From Lachnospiraceae bacterium (GTDB taxonomy: Bacteria > Bacillota > Clostridia > Lachnospirales > Lachnospiraceae): a DNA stretch of 41,998 bases. The first letter of the stretch is position 1; each line of letters begins with the position of its first letter. The notes beneath the pieces are model-generated. The model was not told the origin of the DNA. It searched no databases and was given only the letters and a program-made list of their open reading frames with translations. The DNA is taken from NCBI GenBank assembly GCA_017633935.1, contig JAGBOJ010000017.1:1-41998 (forward strand), written 5' to 3'. Below are positions 33,075 through 41,955 of the stretch, piece after piece. The translations under genes were made by a program, and so were the position numbers.

Positions 33075-34439
33075 TCAAAGTTCCCTCACAAGTTTTTTGA
33101 AAATATCCCCGCGTTCCTCATAATTCTTAAACATTCCCCAGCTTGCACAGGCCGGTGAAAGCAGGACCGCATCCCCGGGGCAGCTCTTTTCGCGGGCAGT
33201 CCTTACGGCCTCTTCCATATCGTTTACAAAAATTATATCATTGAACCCGTTGCTTCTGGCACAATCCGCTATGTCAGATGCGGTCTGCCCCATGAGAAGC
33301 AGATATCTTACCTTTCCGTCAAAGGATCTGATCCATTCATCATACGAGGATTTTTTATCAAAGCCTCCCCCGATCAGGATCGTAGGCTTTACCATAGCCT
33401 GTATCCCCTTTATTGCCGCATCAGGATTCGTACCCTTTGAATCATTGTAATAGTCAACGCCGTCCACTGTCCTTACATATTCTATCCTGTGTTCTACAGC
33501 CTTAAACGTCCTTATGGTCTCCCTTACGGTTTCCATCGGAACCCCGTAGCTTAAGGCCATGCCTGATGCAGCCATCACATTTTCATAATTGTGCGTTCCG
33601 ATAAGGATCATATCCCTGACATTTATCACCGTTTCATCATTATACATGATATTATCACCGTCCATATATAAAAGATCCCCGGTGTTTACGGTTGAAGGGT
33701 TTTCCTTTCTCGTAAAAAAGACGACCTTTGCCTTTACTTTATCGGCAAAGCTCCTCGTATATTCATCATCGTAGTTTAATACTATACAGTCCTCTTCGGT
33801 CTGGTTCCTTGCGATATCCTCCTTTACGGCCACATAATTTTCCATGGTGATGTGGCGGTTTAAATGATCCGGAGTGATATTTAATATCGCGGATACCTTC
33901 GGTCTGAATTTATCTATGGTCTCAAGCTGAAACGAGCTTATCTCGGCCACCGTGACCGAGGTATCACGGGTATTTAACGCTTCAAGCGTATAGGGATTCC
34001 CTATATTTCCCACAACGAATACATCATCCTCGCCGTGATGATTTTTAATTATCTCGCCCAGAAGCGTGGTGGTCGTAGTCTTGCCGTTTGTACCCGTCAC
34101 TGCAAGAAGGTCGCCCTTTGCGAATTCAAAGCCAAGCTCCACCTCACCCCATATTTTTATCCCCCTGTCCTTAAAATTCTTAACAAGCGGGATATCCACC
34201 GGTACGCCGGGGCTTAGGATCACCATATCTATGCTTTTAAGGACGTTATCGGGAAGTGTACCCACATAGACGGATGTTTTCCCCCCGTCAAGTAATTTTT
34301 CCCTTACCTCGTCCACCACTATCTTATCATTGGAATCAAAAAGTATCGGGACCGCCTCTTTTTCCTCCAAAAGCTTTACCGCTCCGATCCCGCTTATTCC
34401 GGTTCCGACTACAAGCACCTTTAATCCTTTAAAATTCAT
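33075..34439 (-). CDS. murD: UDP-N-acetylmuramoyl-L-alanine--D-glutamate ligase
   Basis: 454 residues, standard Mur ligase size. It adds D-glutamate to UDP-MurNAc-L-alanine in the cytosol. The N-terminal Rossmann-like domain starts LKVLVVGTGISGIGAVKLL. The central ATPase has LLAVTGTNGKTTTTTLL, LNITPDHLNRH and MVEHRIEYV-type residues (AVEHRIEYVRTVDGV). YYNDSKGTNPDAAIKGI lies in the C-terminal domain. The start has AAAGGAG; it follows mraY after 22 nt, the classic dcw order. Confidence 0.98.
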   Translation of the reverse strand: MNFKGLKVLVVGTGISGIGAVKLLEEKEAVPILFDSNDKIVVDEVREKLLDGGKTSVYVGTLPDNVLKSIDMVILSPGVPVDIPLVKNFKDRGIKIWGEVELGFEFAKGDLLAVTGTNGKTTTTTLLGEIIKNHHGEDDVFVVGNIGNPYTLEALNTRDTSVTVAEISSFQLETIDKFRPKVSAILNITPDHLNRHITMENYVAVKEDIARNQTEEDCIVLNYDDEYTRSFADKVKAKVVFFTRKENPSTVNTGDLLYMDGDNIMYNDETVINVRDMILIGTHNYENVMAASGMALSYGVPMETVRETIRTFKAVEHRIEYVRTVDGVDYYNDSKGTNPDAAIKGIQAMVKPTILIGGGFDKKSSYDEWIRSFDGKVRYLLLMGQTASDIADCARSNGFNDIIFVNDMEEAVRTAREKSCPGDAVLLSPACASWGMFKNYEERGDIFKKLVREL

Positions 34440-34461
34440 CTGCCTCTCCTTTGCCTTGTGT

Positions 34462-35439
34462 CTACATTGCTAAAAGTCCGACGATCGCCAATACAAAGGT
34501 TATCGCCGTAAATACGGTTACAACCTTCACTTCAGACCAGCCCTTTAATTCATAATGATGGTGTATCGGTGCCATCTTGAAAAACCGCTTTCCTCCGGTT
34601 GCCCTAAAATACGAAACCTGTATGATAACCGAACAGACCTCGGCAAGATAAATGAATGCCACGATCACGATATATATCGTAAGATTCATCATAAGCGCAC
34701 AGGAAACCACAAATCCGCCCAGCGCAAGCGATCCTGTATCTCCCATAAATACCTTTGCGGGATGTCTGTTATATATAAGAAATCCGATAAGAGCGCCGAG
34801 CATACCCGAGGCTGCCGGAAGTATCCCCGGTGAGATCCTCATCGCAGCCACCGCCATAAAGAGCGCGATCACCGCCGTCACAAAGGATGCAAGTCCGTCG
34901 AGTCCGTCGGTAAAATTCGCACCGTTTACCGTTCCTCCGACGGCAATTATATTTACCGGTATCGCAAGAACTCCCAGAGAGATCATTACGGGTGCTCCCG
35001 ATGCCGTAAACAGTGTTCCGAAAGGAACCCTCATATCAAAGGAAACGTTCGTGAAGTTCATTATACTGAACACCACTATCACTGCCATCACTATCTGCAG
35101 TCCGAATTTCTGCCATGCCCTGAGTCCCAGATTTCTTTTTAGCACTACCTTTATATAATCATCAAGAAACCCTATCAGCCCGAAGCCGAGAGTGGACAGA
35201 AAGATCGGGAGCAGATTTCTCCTGCCCGGTATATATATCTCCATCATCACTATCCACGGAAGAAGGAACATTATCCCTCCCATCGTGGGAGTCCCCGATT
35301 TTGCCTTATGTGACTTGGGTCCCTCATCCCTTTCTGTCTGCTTGGCATTCAGTTTTTTTAGGATCGGCAGCAGTACTATGCCGAAAAGTGCCGTTGCCGC
35401 AAAGCAGGCTGTCATTGGCACAAAAAAATCCATAATCAT
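34462..35439 (-). CDS. mraY: Phospho-N-acetylmuramoyl-pentapeptide-transferase
   Basis: 325 residues, about ten membrane helices. MraY transfers phospho-MurNAc-pentapeptide to undecaprenyl phosphate to make lipid I. Motifs: GPKSHKAKSGTPTMGGIMF, LGFGLIGFLDDYIKV with the DD pair, NFTDGLDGLAS, KVFMGDTGSLALGG, and the HHHYELKGWSE signature near the C-terminus. The second Met is an alternative start (MIMDFF). It sits 16 nt after the penicillin-binding protein gene. Confidence 0.98.
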   Translation of the reverse strand: MIMDFFVPMTACFAATALFGIVLLPILKKLNAKQTERDEGPKSHKAKSGTPTMGGIMFLLPWIVMMEIYIPGRRNLLPIFLSTLGFGLIGFLDDYIKVVLKRNLGLRAWQKFGLQIVMAVIVVFSIMNFTNVSFDMRVPFGTLFTASGAPVMISLGVLAIPVNIIAVGGTVNGANFTDGLDGLASFVTAVIALFMAVAAMRISPGILPAASGMLGALIGFLIYNRHPAKVFMGDTGSLALGGFVVSCALMMNLTIYIVIVAFIYLAEVCSVIIQVSYFRATGGKRFFKMAPIHHHYELKGWSEVKVVTVFTAITFVLAIVGLLAM

Positions 35440-35455
35440 AGCTTAATCCTCATGA

Positions 35456-37870
35456 TCAAAATTCAAGGTCCGAAGGAACGTTTTCATCTATCGGAAGCAG
35501 GGTAACGGGGTCCAACACTTCACCGGTATTCGGATCTATCGGAAAACCGGTTTCGGGATCATATTGTATCACTCTTTCTCCGCTTTCTTCACCCTCCACA
35601 GGCACCATTGCGTTATCCACGGAAACCGTCCCGGCATCTTCTCCTGTCTGTCCTTCGCCTTCCTGCGCTTCATTTCCGGAAACCGAATTGCCGGATACGG
35701 CATTTTCCGATACCGCTCCTTCCGAGAAGTCAAGCTCCGAGTTCTTCAACTGCTCCTGCTCTTCCTCCGTAAGCTCAAGCGTGGGGAAGATATTCAGATA
35801 CCTGAGTACCTCCGTCATTATATCATGACACATGAGTGTTGCAAGTCTTGTAGAATTCGACTGATCCTCCACATTGGGATGGTCGATGACTACATAGCAG
35901 ATAACTTCAGGCTTTTCGGCCGGAACAAACCCAATAAAGGAGATCAGATAATTTTTTGCGCTTCTCGGCAGCTTTTCGGCGGTACCCGTCTTTCCGCCCA
36001 TTGTATACCCTGCCGGCCTTGCAGTCCAGCCCGTACATTCCTCGGGATCGCTCATCACCACCGCCGTACAGTAATCCCTTATTTTATCGGAGGTTTCGGA
36101 ACTTATCACCTGCTTTACAATCCTGTCGCCGTATTCATTTACCACGGCGCCCTCGGGATTTATCACCCTGCTCACAAGGTGAGGCTGATAATAATATCCT
36201 CCGTTGATCAGCGCCGAAAAGCCGGATATCATCTGGATCATAGTAACATTAAAGCCCTGTCCGAAGGATGCCACGGCAAGGTCCGTAAGCCCCATCTTCT
36301 CTGTGAATGTTGTTTCTGCGCCGTTTACCTCTCCCGCAAGATCCACATTCGTCTTTAAGCCAAAGTTAAAATTCCTGTTATATCTGAGCCACTCATCCCT
36401 TTTAAGCGCAAATGCGATATCCATGAGAACAACATTACAGGACTTTGCTATTCCCTCTCTCACGTTCAGTATTCCGTCGCCGAATCTGTTGTGGCAATGG
36501 ATCACATGCCCTCCGACCTCCAATGCCCCGTCGCATTCATAGCTTTCATTTCCAGTGATCTTTCCGGCATCTATCGCTGCTGCCACGGTAAACGGTTTCA
36601 TTGTCGAACCGGGCTCGTAGGTATCGGAAATGCAGAAATTTTTCCAGACGGCATTTTTTATCTCGGTGCTTTCAAGCGGGTCCTCTGAAACGGTTTCGGC
36701 TTCACTGTTACCGGATTCTTCGGCCTGCCCCGTTATATCCTCTTCATTTAAGGTCTCTTCACCGGCATCGTCTGCCGATATTTCCTCCGTGATATCCTCC
36801 GTTTCCTCTTCATCTACGGCCACCTCATCGTCTATAGGTACGTCAGGCTCCGTTTTATTCCCCGAGACAAGTGAAAGATACCGGGTAAGATCGATGTCCT
36901 CCATATTTCTCGGATCATTCAGGTTAAATACCGGATTGCTGGCCATGGCATATATCTCGCCGTTATTCGGATTCATCACGATCACACCTACATTGTCCGC
37001 GGCAGGTCCGAGCCTGTAATTGTTCTTATATTTATCCGCAAATTCCCTTATATGCTTCTCTACTATGGACTGGATATTCACATCAAGAGTCGTTATTATC
37101 GTATTTCCGTCGGTAGCCTGCTTTATCGTACGCTCAATGGTCCCGTCGTTATTTAAATATCCGTAGGCTCTTCCGTTCAGACCGTTTAATGTGCTGTTGT
37201 AGAATTCCTCAAGTCCGTACTGTCCGACATTATTTCCCTGCACAAATCCGATCGCATCGCAGGCAACGGAGTCATAGGGATATTTCCTGATGTACTCCTC
37301 CTCGAACCAGACGGCATTTTTGGAGATCTTTTCACTTTCGTCAAGCTCGCTGTCAGCCGCCGACTCCGCTTCCATCTCCCGGTATTTTACAACCTTGTCA
37401 TTTTCCATCCTTTTGAGGAATTTCTTATACTGGGCACCGGGATTTTCTTTGATATAAGTTCTGATCTCATCAATATCGGCCTCCGGAAAGCATTCCTTGA
37501 GCGCCCTCAAGGTAGGCTCTATATGAACGCCCTCATCGGTATTCATAAGCTTTGCGTCTACTATGACATTATATACCTTTTCTGAATACGCAAAAATCGA
37601 GCCGTTCCTGTCTTCTATCGAGCCTCTCTTAAACGGGAGGATCGTGGAATCATAGGACTGCTGCGATAATACCTGCTTTTTATAGCTGTCTCCGTTATCC
37701 CTGTTGATGTGAACTATCCGTACCAGAAGCCCTGCAAAGATCGCAAGCACAGCCACAAACAGCAGTACGAGCTTCTTCTTCATCATCGAGGTGAATTTTC
37801 TGACCTTGTTTTCCTTCGGTCTTTCTTTATTCTTATTTTCCTTGGATCTTTCTCTGACCTTTTTCCTCAT
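35456..37870 (-). CDS. Class B penicillin-binding protein (FtsI/SpoVD-like) with acidic insert
   Basis: 804 residues. A basic N-terminus and one membrane helix (about 33-52) precede the dimerisation domain (FKRGSIEDRNGSIFA at 80-94, YGLEEFYNSTLNG at 218-230). The transpeptidase has SxxK at Ser422-Lys425 (YEPGSTMKPFT), SxN at Ser477 (AKSCNVVL) and KTG at 627-629. Two oddities: about 65 mostly acidic residues (338-403) inserted just before the catalytic serine, and a C-terminal tail (about 710-804) with repeated Ser/Asn/Val units and DP-x-TG-type repeats where SpoVD-type proteins have PASTA domains. It crosslinks septal peptidoglycan, working with FtsW and FtsL. It overlaps the ftsL-like gene by 38 nt. 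Confidence 0.94.
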   Translation of the reverse strand: MRKKVRERSKENKNKERPKENKVRKFTSMMKKKLVLLFVAVLAIFAGLLVRIVHINRDNGDSYKKQVLSQQSYDSTILPFKRGSIEDRNGSIFAYSEKVYNVIVDAKLMNTDEGVHIEPTLRALKECFPEADIDEIRTYIKENPGAQYKKFLKRMENDKVVKYREMEAESAADSELDESEKISKNAVWFEEEYIRKYPYDSVACDAIGFVQGNNVGQYGLEEFYNSTLNGLNGRAYGYLNNDGTIERTIKQATDGNTIITTLDVNIQSIVEKHIREFADKYKNNYRLGPAADNVGVIVMNPNNGEIYAMASNPVFNLNDPRNMEDIDLTRYLSLVSGNKTEPDVPIDDEVAVDEEETEDITEEISADDAGEETLNEEDITGQAEESGNSEAETVSEDPLESTEIKNAVWKNFCISDTYEPGSTMKPFTVAAAIDAGKITGNESYECDGALEVGGHVIHCHNRFGDGILNVREGIAKSCNVVLMDIAFALKRDEWLRYNRNFNFGLKTNVDLAGEVNGAETTFTEKMGLTDLAVASFGQGFNVTMIQMISGFSALINGGYYYQPHLVSRVINPEGAVVNEYGDRIVKQVISSETSDKIRDYCTAVVMSDPEECTGWTARPAGYTMGGKTGTAEKLPRSAKNYLISFIGFVPAEKPEVICYVVIDHPNVEDQSNSTRLATLMCHDIMTEVLRYLNIFPTLELTEEEQEQLKNSELDFSEGAVSENAVSGNSVSGNEAQEGEGQTGEDAGTVSVDNAMVPVEGEESGERVIQYDPETGFPIDPNTGEVLDPVTLLPIDENVPSDLEF

Positions 37871-38300
37871 CTTCGGGAATATCCTTATACTGCCGTACGT
37901 AATCTCCGGCCCCGCCTGCTATGTCTATAACCTGATCAGAATTCGGATATGTCATATTCAGTTCATCCATTGCGATACGTTTTATCGCTTCCATGTCGAC
38001 ATTTCCCTCTATCCTGTCATACTCTTCATCGTTTTTAAGTCTGAGCGCCGAAAGCTCGCTCTCAAGCCCGTTGATCTCCTTCTGCTGGGCGGTTATATCG
38101 TTCCTTATATTTAAATAAACAATGCAGCCCGCAAGCAGAACTCCCGCCATGAGCACGAGAAAAAAACCGTAAGCCCTGCTCACGGACTGCGCTCTTGTTG
38201 TCCTTTTTACCGGGGTATTCTGCTTCCTTACCACGGGCTCGTAATACCGGTAATCTTCCCTGCGCTTCCTTACCGTGTTTCCTTCTTCATAATAATACAT
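37833..38300 (-). CDS. ftsL: FtsL-like divisome protein
   Basis: 155 residues. A charged cytoplasmic N-terminus of about 40 residues, one membrane helix (AYGFFLVLMAGVLLAGCIVYL, about 44-64), then a short coiled-coil (ITAQQKEINGLESELSALRL) and a tail containing IKRIAMDELNMTYP, which matches the FtsL/DivIC end motif. FtsL scaffolds FtsQ and the septal synthase. Identification rests on topology and on its place between rsmH and the penicillin-binding protein, since FtsL sequences diverge strongly. Start supported by GGGAG 8 nt upstream. Confidence 0.85.
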   Translation of the reverse strand: MYYYEEGNTVRKRREDYRYYEPVVRKQNTPVKRTTRAQSVSRAYGFFLVLMAGVLLAGCIVYLNIRNDITAQQKEINGLESELSALRLKNDEEYDRIEGNVDMEAIKRIAMDELNMTYPNSDQVIDIAGGAGDYVRQYKDIPEDEEKGQRKIQGK

Positions 38301-38332
38301 ACCGCACTCTCCCTTTTAAGCAGGACCGTACC

Positions 38333-39289
38333 TTAAGCCTTGCCCTTTTCAAAAACCCTCAGCTTTGAGCTGTGAGCCCTGCTGTTTTCTCTTAATTCTC
38401 TCTCCCCCGGCTGAACCGGTTTTTTTGTTATCACCCTGCCCCTTGATACTTTTCCGCAAACACACACCGGAAAACCCGGCGGGCAGGTGCAGGGGTTTTC
38501 GTTTTCCCTGAAGTCATTTTTCACTATTCTGTCTTCAAGGGAATGGAAGGTTATTACCGCAAGCCTTCCGCCTTCATTTAATGACTCTATACAGTCATCG
38601 AGCGTTTCCTTCAATCCTTCAAGCTCTCCGTTTACCTCAATCCTTATTGCCTGAAATGTCCGCATCGCCGGGTGCTTCCCGGTCTTTTGAACCTTCATCG
38701 GTATCGCAGAGCTTACCGCCTCAGAGAGCCTGAGTGTCGTTTCTATCGGAGCCTTCTGCCTTTCTGCGCAGATATGCTTTGCAATGTTTTTTGCAAAACG
38801 ATCTTCCCCGTAGTCTCTTATTATCCTGTAAAGCTGTGCTTCCGTATATCCGTTCACAACATCTGCGGCGCTTAAAGGTGCCTCGGCATCCATCCTCATA
38901 TCAAGCGGAGCATCAACCATATAGGAAAAACCCCGGTCTTTTGTATCAAGCTGATAAGAAGACACCCCAAGGTCGAGCAATATGCCGTCGACTCCGTTTA
39001 TGTCAAGCTCCTTCAGAATATTTTTTATCTCAAAAAAATTATTTTTAACGAAAGTTATCCTGTCCTTAAAGGCTTCCAGCTTCTTTTGTGCAGCCTCTAA
39101 GGCCTCCCTGTCTCTGTCAATGCAGATAAGTCTTCCGTTTCCCTTAAGTCTTTTTGCTATTTCTCCGGAATGTCCGCCTCCGCCGGTAGTCCCGTCGACA
39201 TATATCCCGTCCGGCTTTGTAAAAAGGCTCTCTATGGTTTCATCAAGCAGTACCGGTATATGCTTAAATCCCTCACCTCCGCCATTCAT
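38333..39289 (-). CDS. rsmH: 16S rRNA (cytosine1402-N4)-methyltransferase
   Basis: 318 residues. RsmH (MraW) methylates N4 of C1402 in 16S rRNA at the decoding centre. Motifs: [14 protein letters not shown], the SAM-binding [55 protein letters not shown] and [15 protein letters not shown]. The start overlaps the mraZ stop by 4 nt. The mraZ-rsmH-ftsL order is standard for dcw clusters. Confidence 0.98.
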   Translation of the reverse strand: MNGGGEGFKHIPVLLDETIESLFTKPDGIYVDGTTGGGGHSGEIAKRLKGNGRLICIDRDREALEAAQKKLEAFKDRITFVKNNFFEIKNILKELDINGVDGILLDLGVSSYQLDTKDRGFSYMVDAPLDMRMDAEAPLSAADVVNGYTEAQLYRIIRDYGEDRFAKNIAKHICAERQKAPIETTLRLSEAVSSAIPMKVQKTGKHPAMRTFQAIRIEVNGELEGLKETLDDCIESLNEGGRLAVITFHSLEDRIVKNDFRENENPCTCPPGFPVCVCGKVSRGRVITKKPVQPGERELRENSRAHSSKLRVFEKGKA

Positions 39290-39732
39290 AGCGACAATCC
39301 GAGCTCTCTGAACTTGGAAGTGATATTGCTGATATTAGTAAGCTCTTCTCCCTTATATTTCTTTCTGTCCCATATTTCTATGCGGCTGCCCACTCCGGTA
39401 AGCGTCAACTCCTTTTCAAAGCCCGCATATTCCCTGAGCGGCGGGGCAACAAGTATCCTTCCCTGCGAGTCAAAGGTCCCCTCCATGGCCGAGCCCAGAA
39501 AGAATCTTTGTATCTGCCTGCTCTCTTCCATATCGATGGGGAGCGAGTCGATCTTTTCCTCAAAGGCTTCCCACGCCTCATAATCATAGACATAGAGGCA
39601 GTTATCTATTCCCTTGGTTATGATGCAGCCTTCTCCGAGCTGCTCACGATACTTCGTCGGGAATATGAGTCTGCCCTTGGCATCGATCGTATGATTGTAT
39701 TCTCCGAGGAACCTCTTTGACAATCTCTCCAC
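39286..39732 (-). CDS. mraZ: Transcriptional regulator MraZ
   Basis: 148 residues with two AbrB-like halves: [22 protein letters not shown] and [20 protein letters not shown]. MraZ binds repeats upstream of its own operon and controls dcw expression. The GTG start adds a few residues before the usual FxGEYxHxID; an in-frame TTG three codons later is an alternative. The GTG codon lies inside the last of several GTGG repeats (39729-39773), consistent with autoregulation. First gene of the operon. Confidence 0.97.
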   Translation of the reverse strand: MERLSKRFLGEYNHTIDAKGRLIFPTKYREQLGEGCIITKGIDNCLYVYDYEAWEAFEEKIDSLPIDMEESRQIQRFFLGSAMEGTFDSQGRILVAPPLREYAGFEKELTLTGVGSRIEIWDRKKYKGEELTNISNITSKFRELGLSL

Positions 39733-39773
39733 CTTGCTCCACTTTCATTTAAATTACCACCACAATTCTCCAC
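39729..39773 (-). promoter_or_regulatory. MraZ operator: phased GTGG boxes
   Basis: On the minus strand GTGG begins at 39773, 39763, 39760, 39742 and 39732, i.e. with steps of 10 and 21 bases, in phase with the DNA helix. Two halves read GTGGAGAATTGTGG and GTGGAGCAAGGTGG. MraZ proteins are known to bind such short direct repeats. The boxes cover the ribosome binding site and the GTG start. Confidence 0.7.
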
Positions 39774-39782
39774 CCAAGTGCC

Positions 39783-39811
39783 ATTCTATATCAAATAATG
39801 TGAATTTGCAA
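39783..39811 (-). promoter_or_regulatory. Candidate dcw operon promoter
   Basis: On the minus strand TTGCAA (39811-39806), 17-nt spacer, TAGAAT (39788-39783). Transcription would start near 39776, immediately before the MraZ boxes, a typical arrangement for repression. Confidence 0.65.
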
Positions 39812-39832
39812 GATAAAATGCCTGATTTGGTC

Positions 39833-39872
39833 AAAAAAATACACCGGAAAAATGTTGTTTTCCGGTGTATTT
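39833..39872 (-). terminator. Strong terminator after lgt
   Basis: Stem AATACACCGGAAAA / TTTTCCGGTGTATT (39838-39851 and 39858-39871) with a short loop, followed on the minus strand by a T run of seven (39833-39839, partly in the stem). It ends ychF-lgt before the dcw promoter. Confidence 0.93.
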
Positions 39873-39922
39873 CCATATTTTGTGGTGTGCTGCAGGATCG
39901 GCTCCAGATGTAGATCCCTATC

Positions 39923-40786
39923 CTATGAGCTGGATTTTTTTAATCTTTTATATTGTATAACCGCAATTACTGCAGCCGCCGTGATCATACCAACCGCCAC
40001 GACCATCGATACCGGGATGCGGGTATTGCCTATATAAAGCCTGTCGGTACGGATATATTCTATCCAGAAGCGCCCTATACCGTAGCCCGCTATATATAGG
40101 CAGAATATCTCTCCCGGAAAATGCTTATGCTTCCTGTAGAAAAAGAGGATGATAAGAAGTCCGAGATTCCAGAGGCTTTCATACAGAAAAGTCGGGTGAA
40201 CCTGTATGTAATTTGTCCCTTCAAGTATCGTTTCGGCAAGTGCCGGGGATATGTCCCTCGCTCTTACAGCCTCTATCGGAAGACGCATTGCAAAGATGTT
40301 GTCCGCATATCCTCCGAATACCTCCCTGTTAAAAAAATTACCCCAGCGCCCTATAAGCTGCCCCGCAAGGAAGCCGAGTGAGATCGAATCAAATATCTCA
40401 AAAAAAGAATCCTTCTTTATCCTCGAATACACATATACCGTGGCTATGGCACCTATAACCCCGCCGTATATAGCAAGTCCCCCCTGCCTTATATTAAGCA
40501 CCGAAAGCGGATCATCCTTATAGCTTTCCCAGTAAAAAATGACATAATAGATCCTTGCTCCAAGGATTCCAAGCGGTATGCCCCAAAGCGCCACATCCCA
40601 TATCGTATTCCCGTCAAGACCGCGGGAGCGCCTGTCATAATCGGCAAGCATAAGTCCTATGAGCATTCCGGATGCTATCACGACACCGTACAAAGCTATC
40701 CTGAAGCCGAATATGTAAAATTCCTTCGGAACATCTGTAAGATAGATCCCCAGATTCGGAAATGCTATATCGCCTGCCTGCATCAT
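39923..40786 (-). CDS. lgt: Prolipoprotein diacylglyceryl transferase
   Basis: 287 residues with about seven membrane helices. Lgt transfers diacylglycerol from phosphatidylglycerol to the lipobox cysteine of prolipoproteins. The signature GQLIGRWGNFFNREVFGG contains the catalytic-region arginine and asparagine, VHPTFLYESLWNLGL follows, and the end has GRFWIEYIRTDRLYIG. YGVVIASGMLIGL lies in the first helices. It overlaps ychF by 4 nt and ends at the strong terminator. Confidence 0.97.
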   Translation of the reverse strand: MMQAGDIAFPNLGIYLTDVPKEFYIFGFRIALYGVVIASGMLIGLMLADYDRRSRGLDGNTIWDVALWGIPLGILGARIYYVIFYWESYKDDPLSVLNIRQGGLAIYGGVIGAIATVYVYSRIKKDSFFEIFDSISLGFLAGQLIGRWGNFFNREVFGGYADNIFAMRLPIEAVRARDISPALAETILEGTNYIQVHPTFLYESLWNLGLLIILFFYRKHKHFPGEIFCLYIAGYGIGRFWIEYIRTDRLYIGNTRIPVSMVVAVGMITAAAVIAVIQYKRLKKSSS

Positions 40787-41880
40787 ACGTTAAACCTGAA
40801 AAGAATTATATCGCCGTCTTTGACAACATATTCCTTTCCCTCCATACCGACGAGGCCCTTTTCCTTTGCTGCCGTCATTGAACCGCATTCCATCAGTTTA
40901 TCATAGGGTATGACTTCCGCTTTAATAAAGCCGCGTTCAAAGTCTGTGTGGATCTTTCCCGCTGCCTGAGGTGCTTTTGTGCCTTTCTTTATCGTCCATG
41001 CCCTTGATTCGTCCTCGCCGCAGGTGAGGAAGGATATGAGACCCAGAAGCTCATAGCTTGCCTTTATCAGCTTGTCAAGCCCGGATTCCTTCACGCCGAG
41101 ATCCTCCAGAAACGCTGCTTTATCGTCATCGTCCAGCTCGGATATCTCCTGCTCTATCTTGGCGCAGACCACAAACACTTCGCTGTTTTCTTCCTTTGCA
41201 AATTCACGGACCTTCTTTACGCCCTCATTTGACGCACCGTCATCCGCAAGGTCCTCTTCGCTTACATTTGCCGCATATATTACCGGTTTTCCCGTAAGGA
41301 AAGAGAATTCCTTTAAAAGCTTTTCCTCATCCTCATCCGCCGGCTCATATGCCTTTGCCGGTTTTCCGGCTTCCAAAAGCTCCTTTATATTCTTTAAGAG
41401 ATTTTCCTCCTTCTGGTATTCCTTTTGCGTCCTTGCCACCTTGCTGACCTTTGAAAGCCTTCTTTCAAGCACTTCAAGATCCGCAAAGATAAGCTCAAGA
41501 TTTATCGTCTCGATATCCCTTAACGGGTCCACCGAACCGTCCACATGAACCACGTTCGTATCTTCAAAGCAGCGCACCACATGCACTATCGCATCCGTTT
41601 CCCTGATATTTGCAAGGAACTGGTTTCCCAATCCCTCACCCTTTGAAGCTCCTTTTACAAGTCCCGCGATGTCCACAAATTCGATGACCGCATGCGTCAC
41701 CTTTTTTGAATCATACATCTTTCCGAGACGGTCCACCCGCTCATCGGGTACCGAAACCACCCCCACATTCGGGTCAATGGTGCAAAACGGAAAGTTCTCT
41801 GCTGCTGCCCCTGCCTTTGTCAGACAGTTAAAAAGTGTACTCTTCCCCACATTGGGGAGACCGACGATTCCTAGTTTCAT
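40783..41880 (-). CDS. ychF: Redox-regulated ATPase YchF (OLA1 family)
   Basis: 365 residues. An Obg-related P-loop protein that prefers ATP and binds ribosomes; it is linked to stress and translation control. Motifs: GIVGLPNVGKSTLFNCLTKA (G1), DIAGLVKGASKGEGLGNQFL (G3), a central coiled insert (about 130-205), YAANVSEED in the G4-like position, and a C-terminal TGS domain with LISFLTCGEDESRAWTIKKG and FERGFIKAEVIPYD. AGAGGAAG precedes the ATG. The 118 nt upstream to the window end hold a 12-base-period direct repeat but no promoter that I can support. Confidence 0.97.
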   Translation of the reverse strand: MKLGIVGLPNVGKSTLFNCLTKAGAAAENFPFCTIDPNVGVVSVPDERVDRLGKMYDSKKVTHAVIEFVDIAGLVKGASKGEGLGNQFLANIRETDAIVHVVRCFEDTNVVHVDGSVDPLRDIETINLELIFADLEVLERRLSKVSKVARTQKEYQKEENLLKNIKELLEAGKPAKAYEPADEDEEKLLKEFSFLTGKPVIYAANVSEEDLADDGASNEGVKKVREFAKEENSEVFVVCAKIEQEISELDDDDKAAFLEDLGVKESGLDKLIKASYELLGLISFLTCGEDESRAWTIKKGTKAPQAAGKIHTDFERGFIKAEVIPYDKLMECGSMTAAKEKGLVGMEGKEYVVKDGDIILFRFNV

Positions 41881-41932
41881 ACTTCCTCTACATCTCCTTT
41901 ATTTTCAAGTGTTTCCGGACTTTGGCTCAGCG

Positions 41933-41955
41933 TTTTACGCCATTTTTTACGCCAT
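41933..41955. repeat. Tandem direct repeat upstream of ychF
   Basis: TTTTACGCCAT occurs twice (41933-41943 and 41945-41955) with a 12-base period, about 53 nt before the ychF start. Exact but short; function unknown. Confidence 0.5.
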
